A DNA stretch of 5,413 nt from Candidatus Nitrosopumilus sp. (GCA_029863665.1 JAOTUX010000088.1:1-5413); one strand, 5' to 3'; counted from the first letter of the stretch, positions 1 through 4,610 are shown. Translations and numbers: made by a program. Notes: a model not told the origin generated them from the letters alone.

Positions 1-384
1 GCTTCTGTTCAAATCAGCAAATGACTTTGCGTTGTCGTTAAATGTTTTGATGTTTTGTTGTGTTGCGTCAATTGTTGCAAGTGCCATTTGATTTTGTAGA
101 GAACCAGATCTAACAAATTCCTCAGTAGTATCATGAATTATTTTTAATGTTGTTTCAGGAATGTTTGCTGTAATACCTGATTTTTTTACATATTCTTTCT
201 GTAAGGTAATTGTTGAATCTACTACATTTTCGAAAGCTTGTAAATATTCCTGTTGTACATTAGTAATTGATTGATGATACTGTGGTACTGATTGTCTAAG
301 ACCTTTAAAGAGTTTGTCTACATTTTCTCGATATGAAGAAAACAGATCCTTTGAATTTCCTTGTGTTGTTTCGTTTTTACTCAA
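1..384 (-). CDS. Phasin/PhaE-like helical protein, partial (N-terminal 128 codons)
   Basis: The frame is open from a TTG start at 384 to the left edge, giving 128 residues without a stop. The start is well supported: a perfect GGAGGTGA lies four bases upstream, and the start overlaps the stop of the preceding gene as TTGA. The protein is almost entirely predicted helix, with no cysteine, no signal peptide and no membrane segment. It is rich in Gln, Asn, Thr and Ser and carries heptad-like hydrophobic spacing, as in the stretches around residues 14-30 (LFSSYRENVDKLF), 40-65 and 96-125. This is the composition of phasins and of PhaE, the non-catalytic subunit of class III PHA synthase. It probably coats or organises a carbon-storage granule in the cytoplasm. 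The adjacent AbrB/phasin-like gene supports this, and a phaC gene would be expected further left. Assignment rests on composition and context, because no diagnostic motif is visible. A generic coiled-coil protein is the alternative. Confidence 0.6.
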   Translation of the reverse strand, partial: MSKNETTQGNSKDLFSSYRENVDKLFKGLRQSVPQYHQSITNVQQEYLQAFENVVDSTITLQKEYVKKSGITANIPETTLKIIHDTTEEFVRSGSLQNQMALATIDATQQNIKTFNDNAKSFADLNRS

Positions 385-806
385 TTTTTCACCTCCCTAT
401 TTTTTGATTTTTTTGCGATTGGCAAAATAATAACTTGAACCAAGTCACCATCTCCTAAGCCAAGCGCATTACGTTCAGCTTCAGGAATAGATATTCTACC
501 ATTACTACTGATAGTAGTTTTGTAAGCACCCCAATTCATGAAAGAAGGAAGCATTTGTCCAATGTTAAACATCGTATCCATACTTTTACTTTGCATTGAT
601 GACATGTTTTCCATCATTTTAGACTGAGTTTGTCTAGTATTGTCAGAAACATCTTTTAGAGTTTCTAAAGGGTTGAATGTCTGACTAGTTTGATTGGTCA
701 TTAAAGAACCAAAACTTTTCATAAACTCTGCTTGAGCACGTCCATTTTTTTGGATCCAATCTTTGAACATTTCAGTCGGATTATATTGGTTGCCGTTACC
801 ATTCAT
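381..806 (-). CDS. Phasin-like protein with C-terminal AbrB/SpoVT domain (PHA-granule regulator candidate)
   Basis: The 141-aa protein has two parts. Residues 1-92 are helical, lack Cys, and are rich in Met (12 in the first 90), Gln, Ser and Asn, with aromatic amphipathic patches such as MFKDWIQKNG (13-22) and FMKSFGSLM (28-36). This resembles phasins, which bind the surface of PHA granules. Residues 94-130 form an AbrB/MazE/SpoVT swapped-hairpin unit: YKTTISSNGRISIPEAERNA, then LGLGDGD and a final beta strand (VQVIILPI). A short basic tail, KKSKNR, follows. AbrB domains dimerise and usually bind DNA. In haloarchaea an AbrB-like regulator, PhaR, is encoded beside a phasin and the PHA synthase genes, so an autoregulatory granule-sensing role is a reasonable inference. 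The ATG at 806 is the only sensible start, since an upstream ATG hits a stop after four codons. It has no Shine-Dalgarno, but a TATA-like box lies 28 bases upstream, so the transcript is probably leaderless. The gene's last codons contain the ribosome-binding site of the next gene. Confidence 0.82.
   Translation of the reverse strand: MNGNGNQYNPTEMFKDWIQKNGRAQAEFMKSFGSLMTNQTSQTFNPLETLKDVSDNTRQTQSKMMENMSSMQSKSMDTMFNIGQMLPSFMNWGAYKTTISSNGRISIPEAERNALGLGDGDLVQVIILPIAKKSKNREVKN
389..397 (-). promoter_or_regulatory. Strong Shine-Dalgarno inside the end of the AbrB gene
   Basis: On the minus strand the sequence reads GGGAGGTGA, fully complementary to the usual archaeal 16S rRNA 3' end (ACCTCC). 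It stands four bases before the TTG start at 384. It is the only strong Shine-Dalgarno noticed before a gene in this window, and it fixes the start of the phasin/PhaE-like gene despite the rare TTG codon. It lies within the codons for the last residues of the upstream protein, which suggests translational coupling. Confidence 0.85.
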
Positions 807-827
807 TGGTAATACATGGAATTAAAT

Positions 828-840
828 GGTATTTAAATGC
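828..840 (-). promoter_or_regulatory. TATA-like promoter of the granule operon
   Basis: The minus strand reads GCATTTAAATACC. The AT core (830-838) is centred 28 bases before the ATG at 806, the spacing expected for archaeal TBP-directed initiation at or very near the start codon. No ribosome-binding site is present, consistent with a leaderless mRNA. It lies in the 36-base gap after the hydrolase stop, so the hydrolase and granule genes may be transcribed separately. Confidence 0.55.
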
Positions 841-842
841 AA

Positions 843-1658
843 CTAAACATTATTTAAAAATTCAAGTACTTTAGAGGCAAAAGTACACGGATCCTGAACA
901 TATGGAGTGTGGCCACATCCATCCATTCTAAAAAATTGACAGTCCTGAATAGCAGAAACAAAACTATCTGCATGATTAATTGGAATAACAGGATCCCGAG
1001 AACCCCAAATAATCAAAGTAGGAACAGAGATAGACGACAATTTAGATGTGATTAATTCTGAATTTTTTAAACCCAATACAGTAGACATGAAAGCAAGTTT
1101 TGCATTAGGTAATCTCATTCGCTCTATAAATCCATTAATTATTTTTTGATCAATATTGTCTCCAGATCCTTCCATCAATTCAAATGCATTTTTTGCACTA
1201 TGTTCATTTGGGTATAGAGCAGCTAGGATATATGCATCAAGTGCAGGAGTAGATTGTTTCATTACTCCCGCAGGAGAGACTAAAATAAGTTTTTCAACAT
1301 TATTAGGATGAGAAACGGTATATTCAACAGATATTTGTCCTCCCAATGAAGAACCAACAAGATAAGGGCGTTTTGTACCAGATGCAACAAAAAATTTTTC
1401 TAGAAATTCTGAAAAGAATTCAGGAGTATAGTCTACTTGAGGTTTATCACTAAGTCCAAATCCGATAAGATCAGGAACAATTATACGAAAATTATCTGCA
1501 AATAATGGGATCACGTGTTCCCATCTTTCAGCAGATGCACCTAATCCATGGACTAGTACAAGTGTTTGTTTAGAATCACCAGATTCCAGATAACGTATTT
1601 TATTTCCATCAATTTGAAGAAATTTTTCTTCCACTATTTTAGCGTCAATGGTACTCAC
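843..1658 (-). CDS. Alpha/beta hydrolase (esterase/depolymerase-like)
   Basis: This is a soluble alpha/beta-hydrolase-fold enzyme of typical single-domain length. Numbering from the GTG start used here, the oxyanion-region motif is VHGLGAS (36-42). The nucleophile elbow is GSSLGG with Ser104, the acid is Asp222 in WGSRDPVIP, and the base is His250 in GCGHTPY, so the triad is complete. Between them lie a PDLIGFGLSDKP loop and a helical cap region (about 130-205). It hydrolyses an ester or a similar bond, but the substrate cannot be read from the sequence. Lying directly upstream of granule-associated genes, it could release hydroxyacids from PHA (intracellular depolymerase) or process a thioester. 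A MhpC-like C-C hydrolase or housekeeping carboxylesterase is equally possible. Start choice: the frame also opens at a TTG at 1688, but a TATA-like box at 1687-1696 would start transcription near 1665. That favours the GTG at 1658. The gene is divergent from the universal stress protein gene. Confidence 0.88.
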   Translation of the reverse strand: MSTIDAKIVEEKFLQIDGNKIRYLESGDSKQTLVLVHGLGASAERWEHVIPLFADNFRIIVPDLIGFGLSDKPQVDYTPEFFSEFLEKFFVASGTKRPYLVGSSLGGQISVEYTVSHPNNVEKLILVSPAGVMKQSTPALDAYILAALYPNEHSAKNAFELMEGSGDNIDQKIINGFIERMRLPNAKLAFMSTVLGLKNSELITSKLSSISVPTLIIWGSRDPVIPINHADSFVSAIQDCQFFRMDGCGHTPYVQDPCTFASKVLEFLNNV

Positions 1659-1686
1659 TAGATAAGTTTTAGTCAATTTAGCGATC

Positions 1687-1696
1687 AAATATATTC
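1687..1696 (-). promoter_or_regulatory. TATA-like promoter of the hydrolase gene
   Basis: The minus strand reads GAATATATTT, centred about 33 bases before the GTG at 1658. Initiation about 26 bases downstream of the box would leave a leader of roughly seven bases. It overlaps the alternative TTG start at 1688, which would then not be transcribed from this promoter. Confidence 0.4.
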
Positions 1697-1735
1697 ATTA
1701 TTTTTCGATTACAAATCAAAATTAGTACCAACTAT

Positions 1736-1746
1736 GTTTTTTAAGA
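1736..1746 (+). promoter_or_regulatory. TATA-like promoter of the universal stress protein gene
   Basis: The plus strand has a T/A run (GTTTTTTAAGA) centred about 25 bases before the GTG at 1766. No Shine-Dalgarno is visible between it and the start, so a leaderless transcript is likely. It shares the short divergent region 1659-1765 with the hydrolase promoter. Confidence 0.4.
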
Positions 1747-1765
1747 TCAGAGATAATGAAATAAT

Positions 1766-2197
1766 GTGATAAAGAAGAAAATTTCAAAAATTTTGGTCCC
1801 ATTAGATGGTTCAAAGAATTCCCTCAGAGGTCTCGAGACGGCAATTACATTAGCTAGGCAATGCAAGGCAACAATTACTGGAGTATATTCTATTTATGCA
1901 CCACCACATTCAGAATTTAGAGGTATAGGCTCAGTTGAAAAAGCATTCAATAAACAAATTAAAAAATTCATGGAAGAAGCCAAGTTTTTGGCAGCTCAAA
2001 ACGGAATTGTGTTTAATGAAAAACTGATGCGAGGAGACATAGGATACAATATAATCAAAATGGCACATAGTAAAGAGAAATTTGACATGATCGTTATGGG
2101 TTCACGTGGAAGAAGTTCTGCTAAAGAAATTTTCTTTGGAAGTGTATCAAATTATGTGATACACACATCTAAGATTCCAATAGTGATCGTAAAATAA
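1766..2197 (+). CDS. Universal stress protein, UspA family, ATP-binding type
   Basis: This is a 143-aa single-domain universal stress protein, the normal family length. The N-terminal strand is KILVPLDGS (8-16), with Asp14 at the usual nucleotide-contacting position. The C-terminal part carries the ATP-binding pattern G-2x-G-9x-G-S: Gly112, Gly115, Gly125 and Ser126 in MGSRGRSSAKEIFFGSVSNY. The last strand, IPIVIVK, ends the Rossmann-like fold. There is no signal or membrane segment, so it is cytoplasmic and probably a homodimer. Family members help survival under nutrient, oxidative or other stress, but their molecular action is often unknown. The start must be GTG at 1766, because the nearby ATGs at 1756 and 1764 are each closed by a stop within two codons. 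Its stop lies two bases from that of the convergent msrA gene. Family assignment is secure; the specific stress is not known. Confidence 0.95.
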   Translation: MIKKKISKILVPLDGSKNSLRGLETAITLARQCKATITGVYSIYAPPHSEFRGIGSVEKAFNKQIKKFMEEAKFLAAQNGIVFNEKLMRGDIGYNIIKMAHSKEKFDMIVMGSRGRSSAKEIFFGSVSNYVIHTSKIPIVIVK

Positions 2198-2199
2198 TT

Positions 2200-2670
2200 T
2201 TATGAGAATCCGCGTTTTTTGAAATATTTTTGATGATATTCCTCAGCTTTGTAAAAGGTAGGGGCAGGTACTACTTGTGTAACAATAGGATCATCATATT
2301 TTTCAGATTTGTTTAAGATTTGTTTTGATTTTTCAGCAATTTCTCTTTGTTCGTCATCATGATAAAAAATTACAGATCTATATTGAATCCCCACATCAGG
2401 TCCTTGGCGATTTAAAGTAGTAGGATTATGGTTATTCCAAAATACATCAAGAAGATCAGCATAAGATATTTCGTCAGGATCATATTCTACTTCTACAGCT
2501 TCAGCATGTCCAGTTTTATCAGTACATACTTCTTCATAAGTAGGGTTTGGAAGTTGACCTCCAATGTATCCTACTTGAGTAGATTTAACGCCTTTAGTTT
2601 TATTAAGCAGATCCTCAACGTGCCAAAAACAACCTGCACCAAATGTTGCTTTCAATTCAATTAATGACAA
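2200..2670 (-). CDS. msrA: Peptide-methionine (S)-S-oxide reductase MsrA
   Basis: MsrA reduces the S-epimer of methionine sulfoxide in proteins and as the free amino acid, repairing oxidative damage in the cytoplasm. At 156 aa it has the length of a minimal single-domain MsrA. The catalytic motif is FGAGCFWHVE with Cys14 as nucleophile. Other conserved blocks are GYIGG (34-38), YEEVCTDKTGHAEAVEVEYDP (45-65, including Glu57), FWNNHNPTTLNRQGPDVG (77-94), QYRS (96-99) and EEYHQKYF near the C-terminus. The only other cysteine is Cys49. The C-terminal resolving cysteines of E. coli-type MsrA are absent because the protein ends at KKRGFS, so regeneration may use Cys49 or act directly through a thioredoxin-like donor. 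The start is TTG at 2670, directly preceded by an in-frame stop, with a TATA-like box about 30 bases upstream. No msrB lies in the window. The gene converges on the universal stress gene. Confidence 0.96.
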   Translation of the reverse strand: MSLIELKATFGAGCFWHVEDLLNKTKGVKSTQVGYIGGQLPNPTYEEVCTDKTGHAEAVEVEYDPDEISYADLLDVFWNNHNPTTLNRQGPDVGIQYRSVIFYHDDEQREIAEKSKQILNKSEKYDDPIVTQVVPAPTFYKAEEYHQKYFKKRGFS

Positions 2671-2693
2671 TTAAAACCAGATTAAAACTATTT

Positions 2694-2706
2694 GTTAAAA
2701 ATAAAC
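2694..2706 (-). promoter_or_regulatory. TATA-like promoter of msrA
   Basis: The minus strand reads GTTTATTTTTAAC, centred 30 bases before the TTG start at 2670. Initiation from it would leave a leader of only a few bases, and no Shine-Dalgarno is seen. Other T/A runs nearby, such as TTTTAAT at 2671-2686, make the exact box uncertain. Confidence 0.35.
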
Positions 2707-2962
2707 TAGTTAACAACAATAATCCCTTCTTGAATAAGGAATTTCAAAGAAATTACAAACTCATTTTCTGAAATTAAATCCTGAGACCACTAATGAGCAT
2801 TATTATGAATCTAGGATTAGATCTCATCTTCAGATGCATATCCGATGACGGAATATCTGAAATCATGATTATGTTGTTTTCTAGTAAGAATTGAATCCTT
2901 CAAACAAAGGAATCATCACTAATTTTATTTTCTGCTCACCTTGCCAAATTATTCAACTAAAG
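2707..2962 (-). other. Gene-poor interval with two imperfect hairpins and a doubtful 28-codon ORF
   Basis: Together with the msrA promoter, about 290 bases separate msrA from the DUF6659-like gene. No tRNA or known RNA is recognisable. There are two inverted repeats. The first is TTCAGAT (2829-2835) with ATCTGAA (2855-2861), enclosing a TCCG/CGGA stem around an ATGA loop. The second is TCCTT (2896-2900) with AAGGA (2907-2911), extended by three pairs beyond one mismatch. On the minus strand, TTG at 2903 to TAA at 2817 encodes 28 residues ending RYSVIGYASEDEI. An A/T box (2921-2931) lies 23 bases upstream of that TTG, the geometry seen for real genes here. A plus-strand ORF (2793-2894) of 33 residues overlaps it and looks like a shadow. 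A small protein, a small RNA or plain spacer are all possible. Confidence 0.25.
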
Positions 2963-3346
2963 TCAATTGACATCAGTAAATATCTCAACAACTTTTTTAG
3001 CTAAACTTTCAATATTTACAGTAGGTTCTGCAGATATCAACAACAAAATCTGGGTTACAGGGAACGGAAAACTCACCAAAACGGCTTTGTCTCGCCTTGC
3101 AGCAAGATAATTAATAGAACCCAGGCTTTCATCATATTCTTTTCTAATTGATGCTTTTGAAACAAACTCTAAAAATGACTGTAATTTGGTCTCATCACCT
3201 TCATGAGGCGTAATTCCTTCCTTAAATCCACCCGCCATCAGTTGGCCATCCTTGTCAACAATCCCTGCAAATCTAATTTCAGATTCTTGAAGTAATTGAC
3301 TACATTTATCACCATACAATTTAACCACAACATCTGGATCTGACAT
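2963..3346 (-). CDS. DUF6659-like small protein, Roadblock/LC7-like fold suspected
   Basis: This 127-aa soluble protein has no signal peptide, and its single cysteine is Cys15. It opens with a helix containing YGDKCSQLLQ (11-20), followed by a strand and turn IRFAGIVDKDGQLMAGGFKEG (24-44). A helical middle (51-74) leads to LGSINYLAARRDKAVLVSFP (75-94), then strands ILLLISAEP (100-108) and a final helix to residue 124. I recognise this pattern, 'IRFAG(I/V)..kG.l.AGG.k.G' then 'LG..ny....R.k..l.sfp....illisaE', as the lineage-specific family filed as DUF6659 in ammonia-oxidising archaea. That recognition is from memory and unverified. The strand-turn-strand order resembles Roadblock/LC7 or profilin-like modules, which scaffold small GTPases, but no function is established. 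The ATG at 3346 has a weak Shine-Dalgarno (AAGGT) about ten bases upstream. The gene stands alone, with large gaps on both sides. Confidence 0.8.
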   Translation of the reverse strand: MSDPDVVVKLYGDKCSQLLQESEIRFAGIVDKDGQLMAGGFKEGITPHEGDETKLQSFLEFVSKASIRKEYDESLGSINYLAARRDKAVLVSFPFPVTQILLLISAEPTVNIESLAKKVVEIFTDVN

Positions 3347-3370
3347 TATAAACTACCTTAAGATATCAAA

Positions 3371-3397
3371 GATAAAAACTTAGTCAATTTTAAAAGA
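3371..3397 (-). promoter_or_regulatory. Candidate TATA boxes of the DUF6659-like gene
   Basis: The minus strand shows two A/T boxes upstream of the ATG at 3346. AGTTTTTATC (3371-3380) is centred about 30 bases away and would give a leader of a few bases. CTTTTAAAATTG (3386-3397) lies about 45 bases away and would give a leader of about 20 bases that includes the AAGGT ribosome-binding site. The second fits better if that site is used. Confidence 0.35.
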
Positions 3398-3464
3398 TAC
3401 AGAGTTAGAAGATTGTTTTCTAGATAGAATTAATTAAAAAATCATTAAAATGGAATTTTAGTAT

Positions 3465-3505
3465 GAATATTGAAAAAATATAAGAAAATTTAAAATAAAT
3501 TAGAC
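3465..3505 (-). terminator. T-rich termination region after the methyltransferase gene
   Basis: Immediately after the methyltransferase stop (3510-3512) the minus strand becomes strongly T-rich, with runs TTTATTTTAAATTTT and TTATATTTTTTC and no stable hairpin. Archaeal RNA polymerase terminates at such U-tracts. The rest of the 163-base gap before the DUF6659-like gene is AT-rich, with only promoter-like boxes. Confidence 0.35.
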
Positions 3506-3509
3506 CCAG

Positions 3510-4352
3510 TTACAAACGACATTTGATTAATGCATAATCAATTATTTTTTCTTCAGACGCAGTTTTCATTTTTTGAATGGATTTGAAAAGAATATTTTCA
3601 ACATATTGATTATAATGTTTTAAAATAGATTTTCTTATTTGAGTTCTATTTGCAAAATAATAATCAGCCAACGGTTCATAAACATTTGAGCCAATTAATT
3701 CTATAGAGCATATGTTAAAACCATGTGAAGAAATTAAATTCTTCAAATAATCAAGATCATAATGTTCTGATGACCAAGTAAATTTTAAAAGTCCTAGTTT
3801 CCCAGATGATGAATCAGTGGTTATAGGAATTGCCAAAACAAGTAATCCGTTTTTCATCAATATTCTTTTTGATTCACTAATGAAATTTGAGAGAGGCTTG
3901 AAATGTTGTGCAGATTCTAATGCCAAAACACGATCAACTGAATCATTATCAAATGGAAGTTTTGTAGAAGTAGAGTTAATGAATTCAATATTATTTTGAT
4001 GACCAGAAAAAATCAATTGCTTGTAATTGATATTGACACAATACAAGTAAAGATTAGGAAAATTATCTCGCCACAGCAAAGAGGGGGCAGATAGGCCACT
4101 CCCCACATCAACAACATGTTTTCCAGATGATAGTTCTGCTAAATCTCCAAAAATAGTACACATATTATTTTGAGCAGATATTGGATCAGTGTGTTTTGAT
4201 GACCAATAACCAAAATTAAGCATTGACCCTCCGGTAGCAAGATGCATAACCGGTGAAAGTGTAGTATAGAGATTCACTACATCTTTCTCGTTTCGACGAA
4301 ATGTCCAAAAAAATACATCAATAGGGTTTATCAGCACCAAAAATAGTTTCAA
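3510..4352 (-). CDS. Class I SAM-dependent methyltransferase, small-molecule type
   Basis: The protein (280 aa) transfers a methyl group from S-adenosylmethionine to an unknown acceptor. After a 25-residue N-terminal stretch comes VVNLYTTLSPVMHLATGGSMLNFGYW (25-50), the lid-like region seen in natural-product, sarcosine and UbiE-like methyltransferases. Motif I is VVDVGSGLSAPS (80-91), and YCVNINYKQL (104-113) follows the second strand. FINSTSTKLPFDNDSVDRVLALESAQHF (124-151) holds motifs II/III, with the ESAQHF signature of this superfamily. ESKRILMKNGLLVLAIP (160-176) is post-motif III. The C-terminal 100 residues are helical and probably bind the substrate. It is cytoplasmic, since the hydrophobic N-terminus is too short and interrupted to be a clear signal. 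The TTG at 4352 is the longest option. A TATA-like box at 4354-4365 would begin transcription near 4336 and favour the GTG at 4337 (275 aa). The 29-base gap from the zinc-finger gene also allows read-through. Confidence 0.88.
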   Translation of the reverse strand: MKLFLVLINPIDVFFWTFRRNEKDVVNLYTTLSPVMHLATGGSMLNFGYWSSKHTDPISAQNNMCTIFGDLAELSSGKHVVDVGSGLSAPSLLWRDNFPNLYLYCVNINYKQLIFSGHQNNIEFINSTSTKLPFDNDSVDRVLALESAQHFKPLSNFISESKRILMKNGLLVLAIPITTDSSSGKLGLLKFTWSSEHYDLDYLKNLISSHGFNICSIELIGSNVYEPLADYYFANRTQIRKSILKHYNQYVENILFKSIQKMKTASEEKIIDYALIKCRL

Positions 4353-4353
4353 A

Positions 4354-4365
4354 TTTATTTAAAAG
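4354..4365 (-). promoter_or_regulatory. TATA-like box before the methyltransferase gene
   Basis: The minus strand reads CTTTTAAATAAA. Its centre is only eight bases from the TTG at 4352 but about 23 bases from the GTG at 4337, which would be leaderless. It fills most of the gap after the zinc-finger gene's stop. Confidence 0.45.
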
Positions 4366-4381
4366 AAGATCCTATTAATTT

Positions 4382-4513
4382 CTAAGGTAATCCTTCAGAA
4401 TCTTCTACACAGTGTTTGTGAACCCATTTTTCATCTCTATTTTTTGCAATTTCTTTGCCTGGTTGAATTTTATCACCACAAGAAATACATGATGTTGCAA
4501 ATTTTGCTTTCAT
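4382..4513 (-). CDS. 43-aa zinc-finger protein, C-x2-C...H-x2-C (mini PARP-type-like)
   Basis: This is a short complete gene: ATG at 4513, 43 codons, TAG at 4382-4384. The protein begins MKAKFATSCISCGDKIQPGK and continues with a Lys/Asp/Glu-rich part to WVHKHCVEDSEGLP. Cys9 and Cys12 form one zinc knuckle. His32 and Cys35 (WVHKHC) form the second half, with His34 as an extra possible ligand. The order Cys-x2-Cys...G-K-x-I...W-x-H-x2-Cys recalls the PARP-type zinc finger, in which CxxC, an 'i.kG..ri' strand and 'WyH..C' follow each other, but the spacing here (19 residues) is shorter. Single-finger proteins of this size are common in archaea and may bind nucleic acid or protein; the partner here is unknown. 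A TATA-like box is centred 25 bases before the ATG and no Shine-Dalgarno is present, supporting a leaderless real gene. It is divergent from the RDD gene and just upstream of the methyltransferase. Confidence 0.78.
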   Translation of the reverse strand: MKAKFATSCISCGDKIQPGKEIAKNRDEKWVHKHCVEDSEGLP

Positions 4514-4533
4514 GAATTATCACAACCATGCAA

Positions 4534-4542
4534 GAATAAATC
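4534..4542 (-). promoter_or_regulatory. TATA-like promoter of the zinc-finger gene
   Basis: The minus strand reads GATTTATTC, centred 25 bases before the ATG at 4513, the distance expected for a leaderless archaeal transcript. Its upstream edge touches the repeat array at 4540-4579. Confidence 0.5.
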
Positions 4543-4579
4543 AACTATGTTGCAATTAACATCAACTAAAGATTAACAT
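4540..4579. repeat. Ordered 8-bp repeats between two divergent TATA boxes
   Basis: Read on the minus strand, ATGTTAAT occurs at 4572-4579 and 4555-4562, and TAGTTGAT occurs at 4561-4568 and 4540-4547. The order is A-B-A-B, with A-to-B spacers of three and seven bases and a two-base overlap in the middle. A perfect CAAC-tat-GTTG inverted repeat (4542-4552) lies inside. The array exactly fills the space between the zinc-finger TATA box (4534-4542) and the RDD TATA box (4581-4590), the position of an archaeal upstream activator or shared operator. Function is inferred from position only, and such AT-rich 8-mers can recur by chance. Confidence 0.45.
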
Positions 4580-4580
4580 G

Positions 4581-4590
4581 TTTTATTAAT
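4581..4590 (+). promoter_or_regulatory. TATA-like promoter of the RDD gene
   Basis: TTTTATTAAT is centred about 25 bases before the ATG at 4611. No Shine-Dalgarno lies between them, so the mRNA is probably leaderless. Confidence 0.55.
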
Positions 4591-4610
4591 TTGGAATAAT
4601 AACTTAGTTT

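Noticed and set aside
2428..2664. Plus-strand ORF of 78 codons
   Set aside because: It lies wholly inside msrA on the opposite strand, its product is a Phe/Ser/Tyr-rich chain without motifs, and MsrA is certain.
2793..2894. Plus-strand ORF of 33 codons starting at ATG 2793
   Set aside because: There is no promoter at the spacing seen elsewhere, no Shine-Dalgarno and no motif; it overlaps the hairpins and the better-placed minus-strand ORF.
2829..2922. Possible C/D-box guide RNA (GTGATGA near 2915-2922 and CTGA near 2831 on the minus strand)
   Set aside because: The C-like and D-like boxes are about 85 bases apart, too far for the usual 50-60 base archaeal sRNA, and no convincing D'/C' pair lies between them.
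3817..3999. Plus-strand ORF of 60 codons
   Set aside because: It is antisense to the core of the methyltransferase, has no promoter or ribosome-binding site, and shows no recognisable domain.
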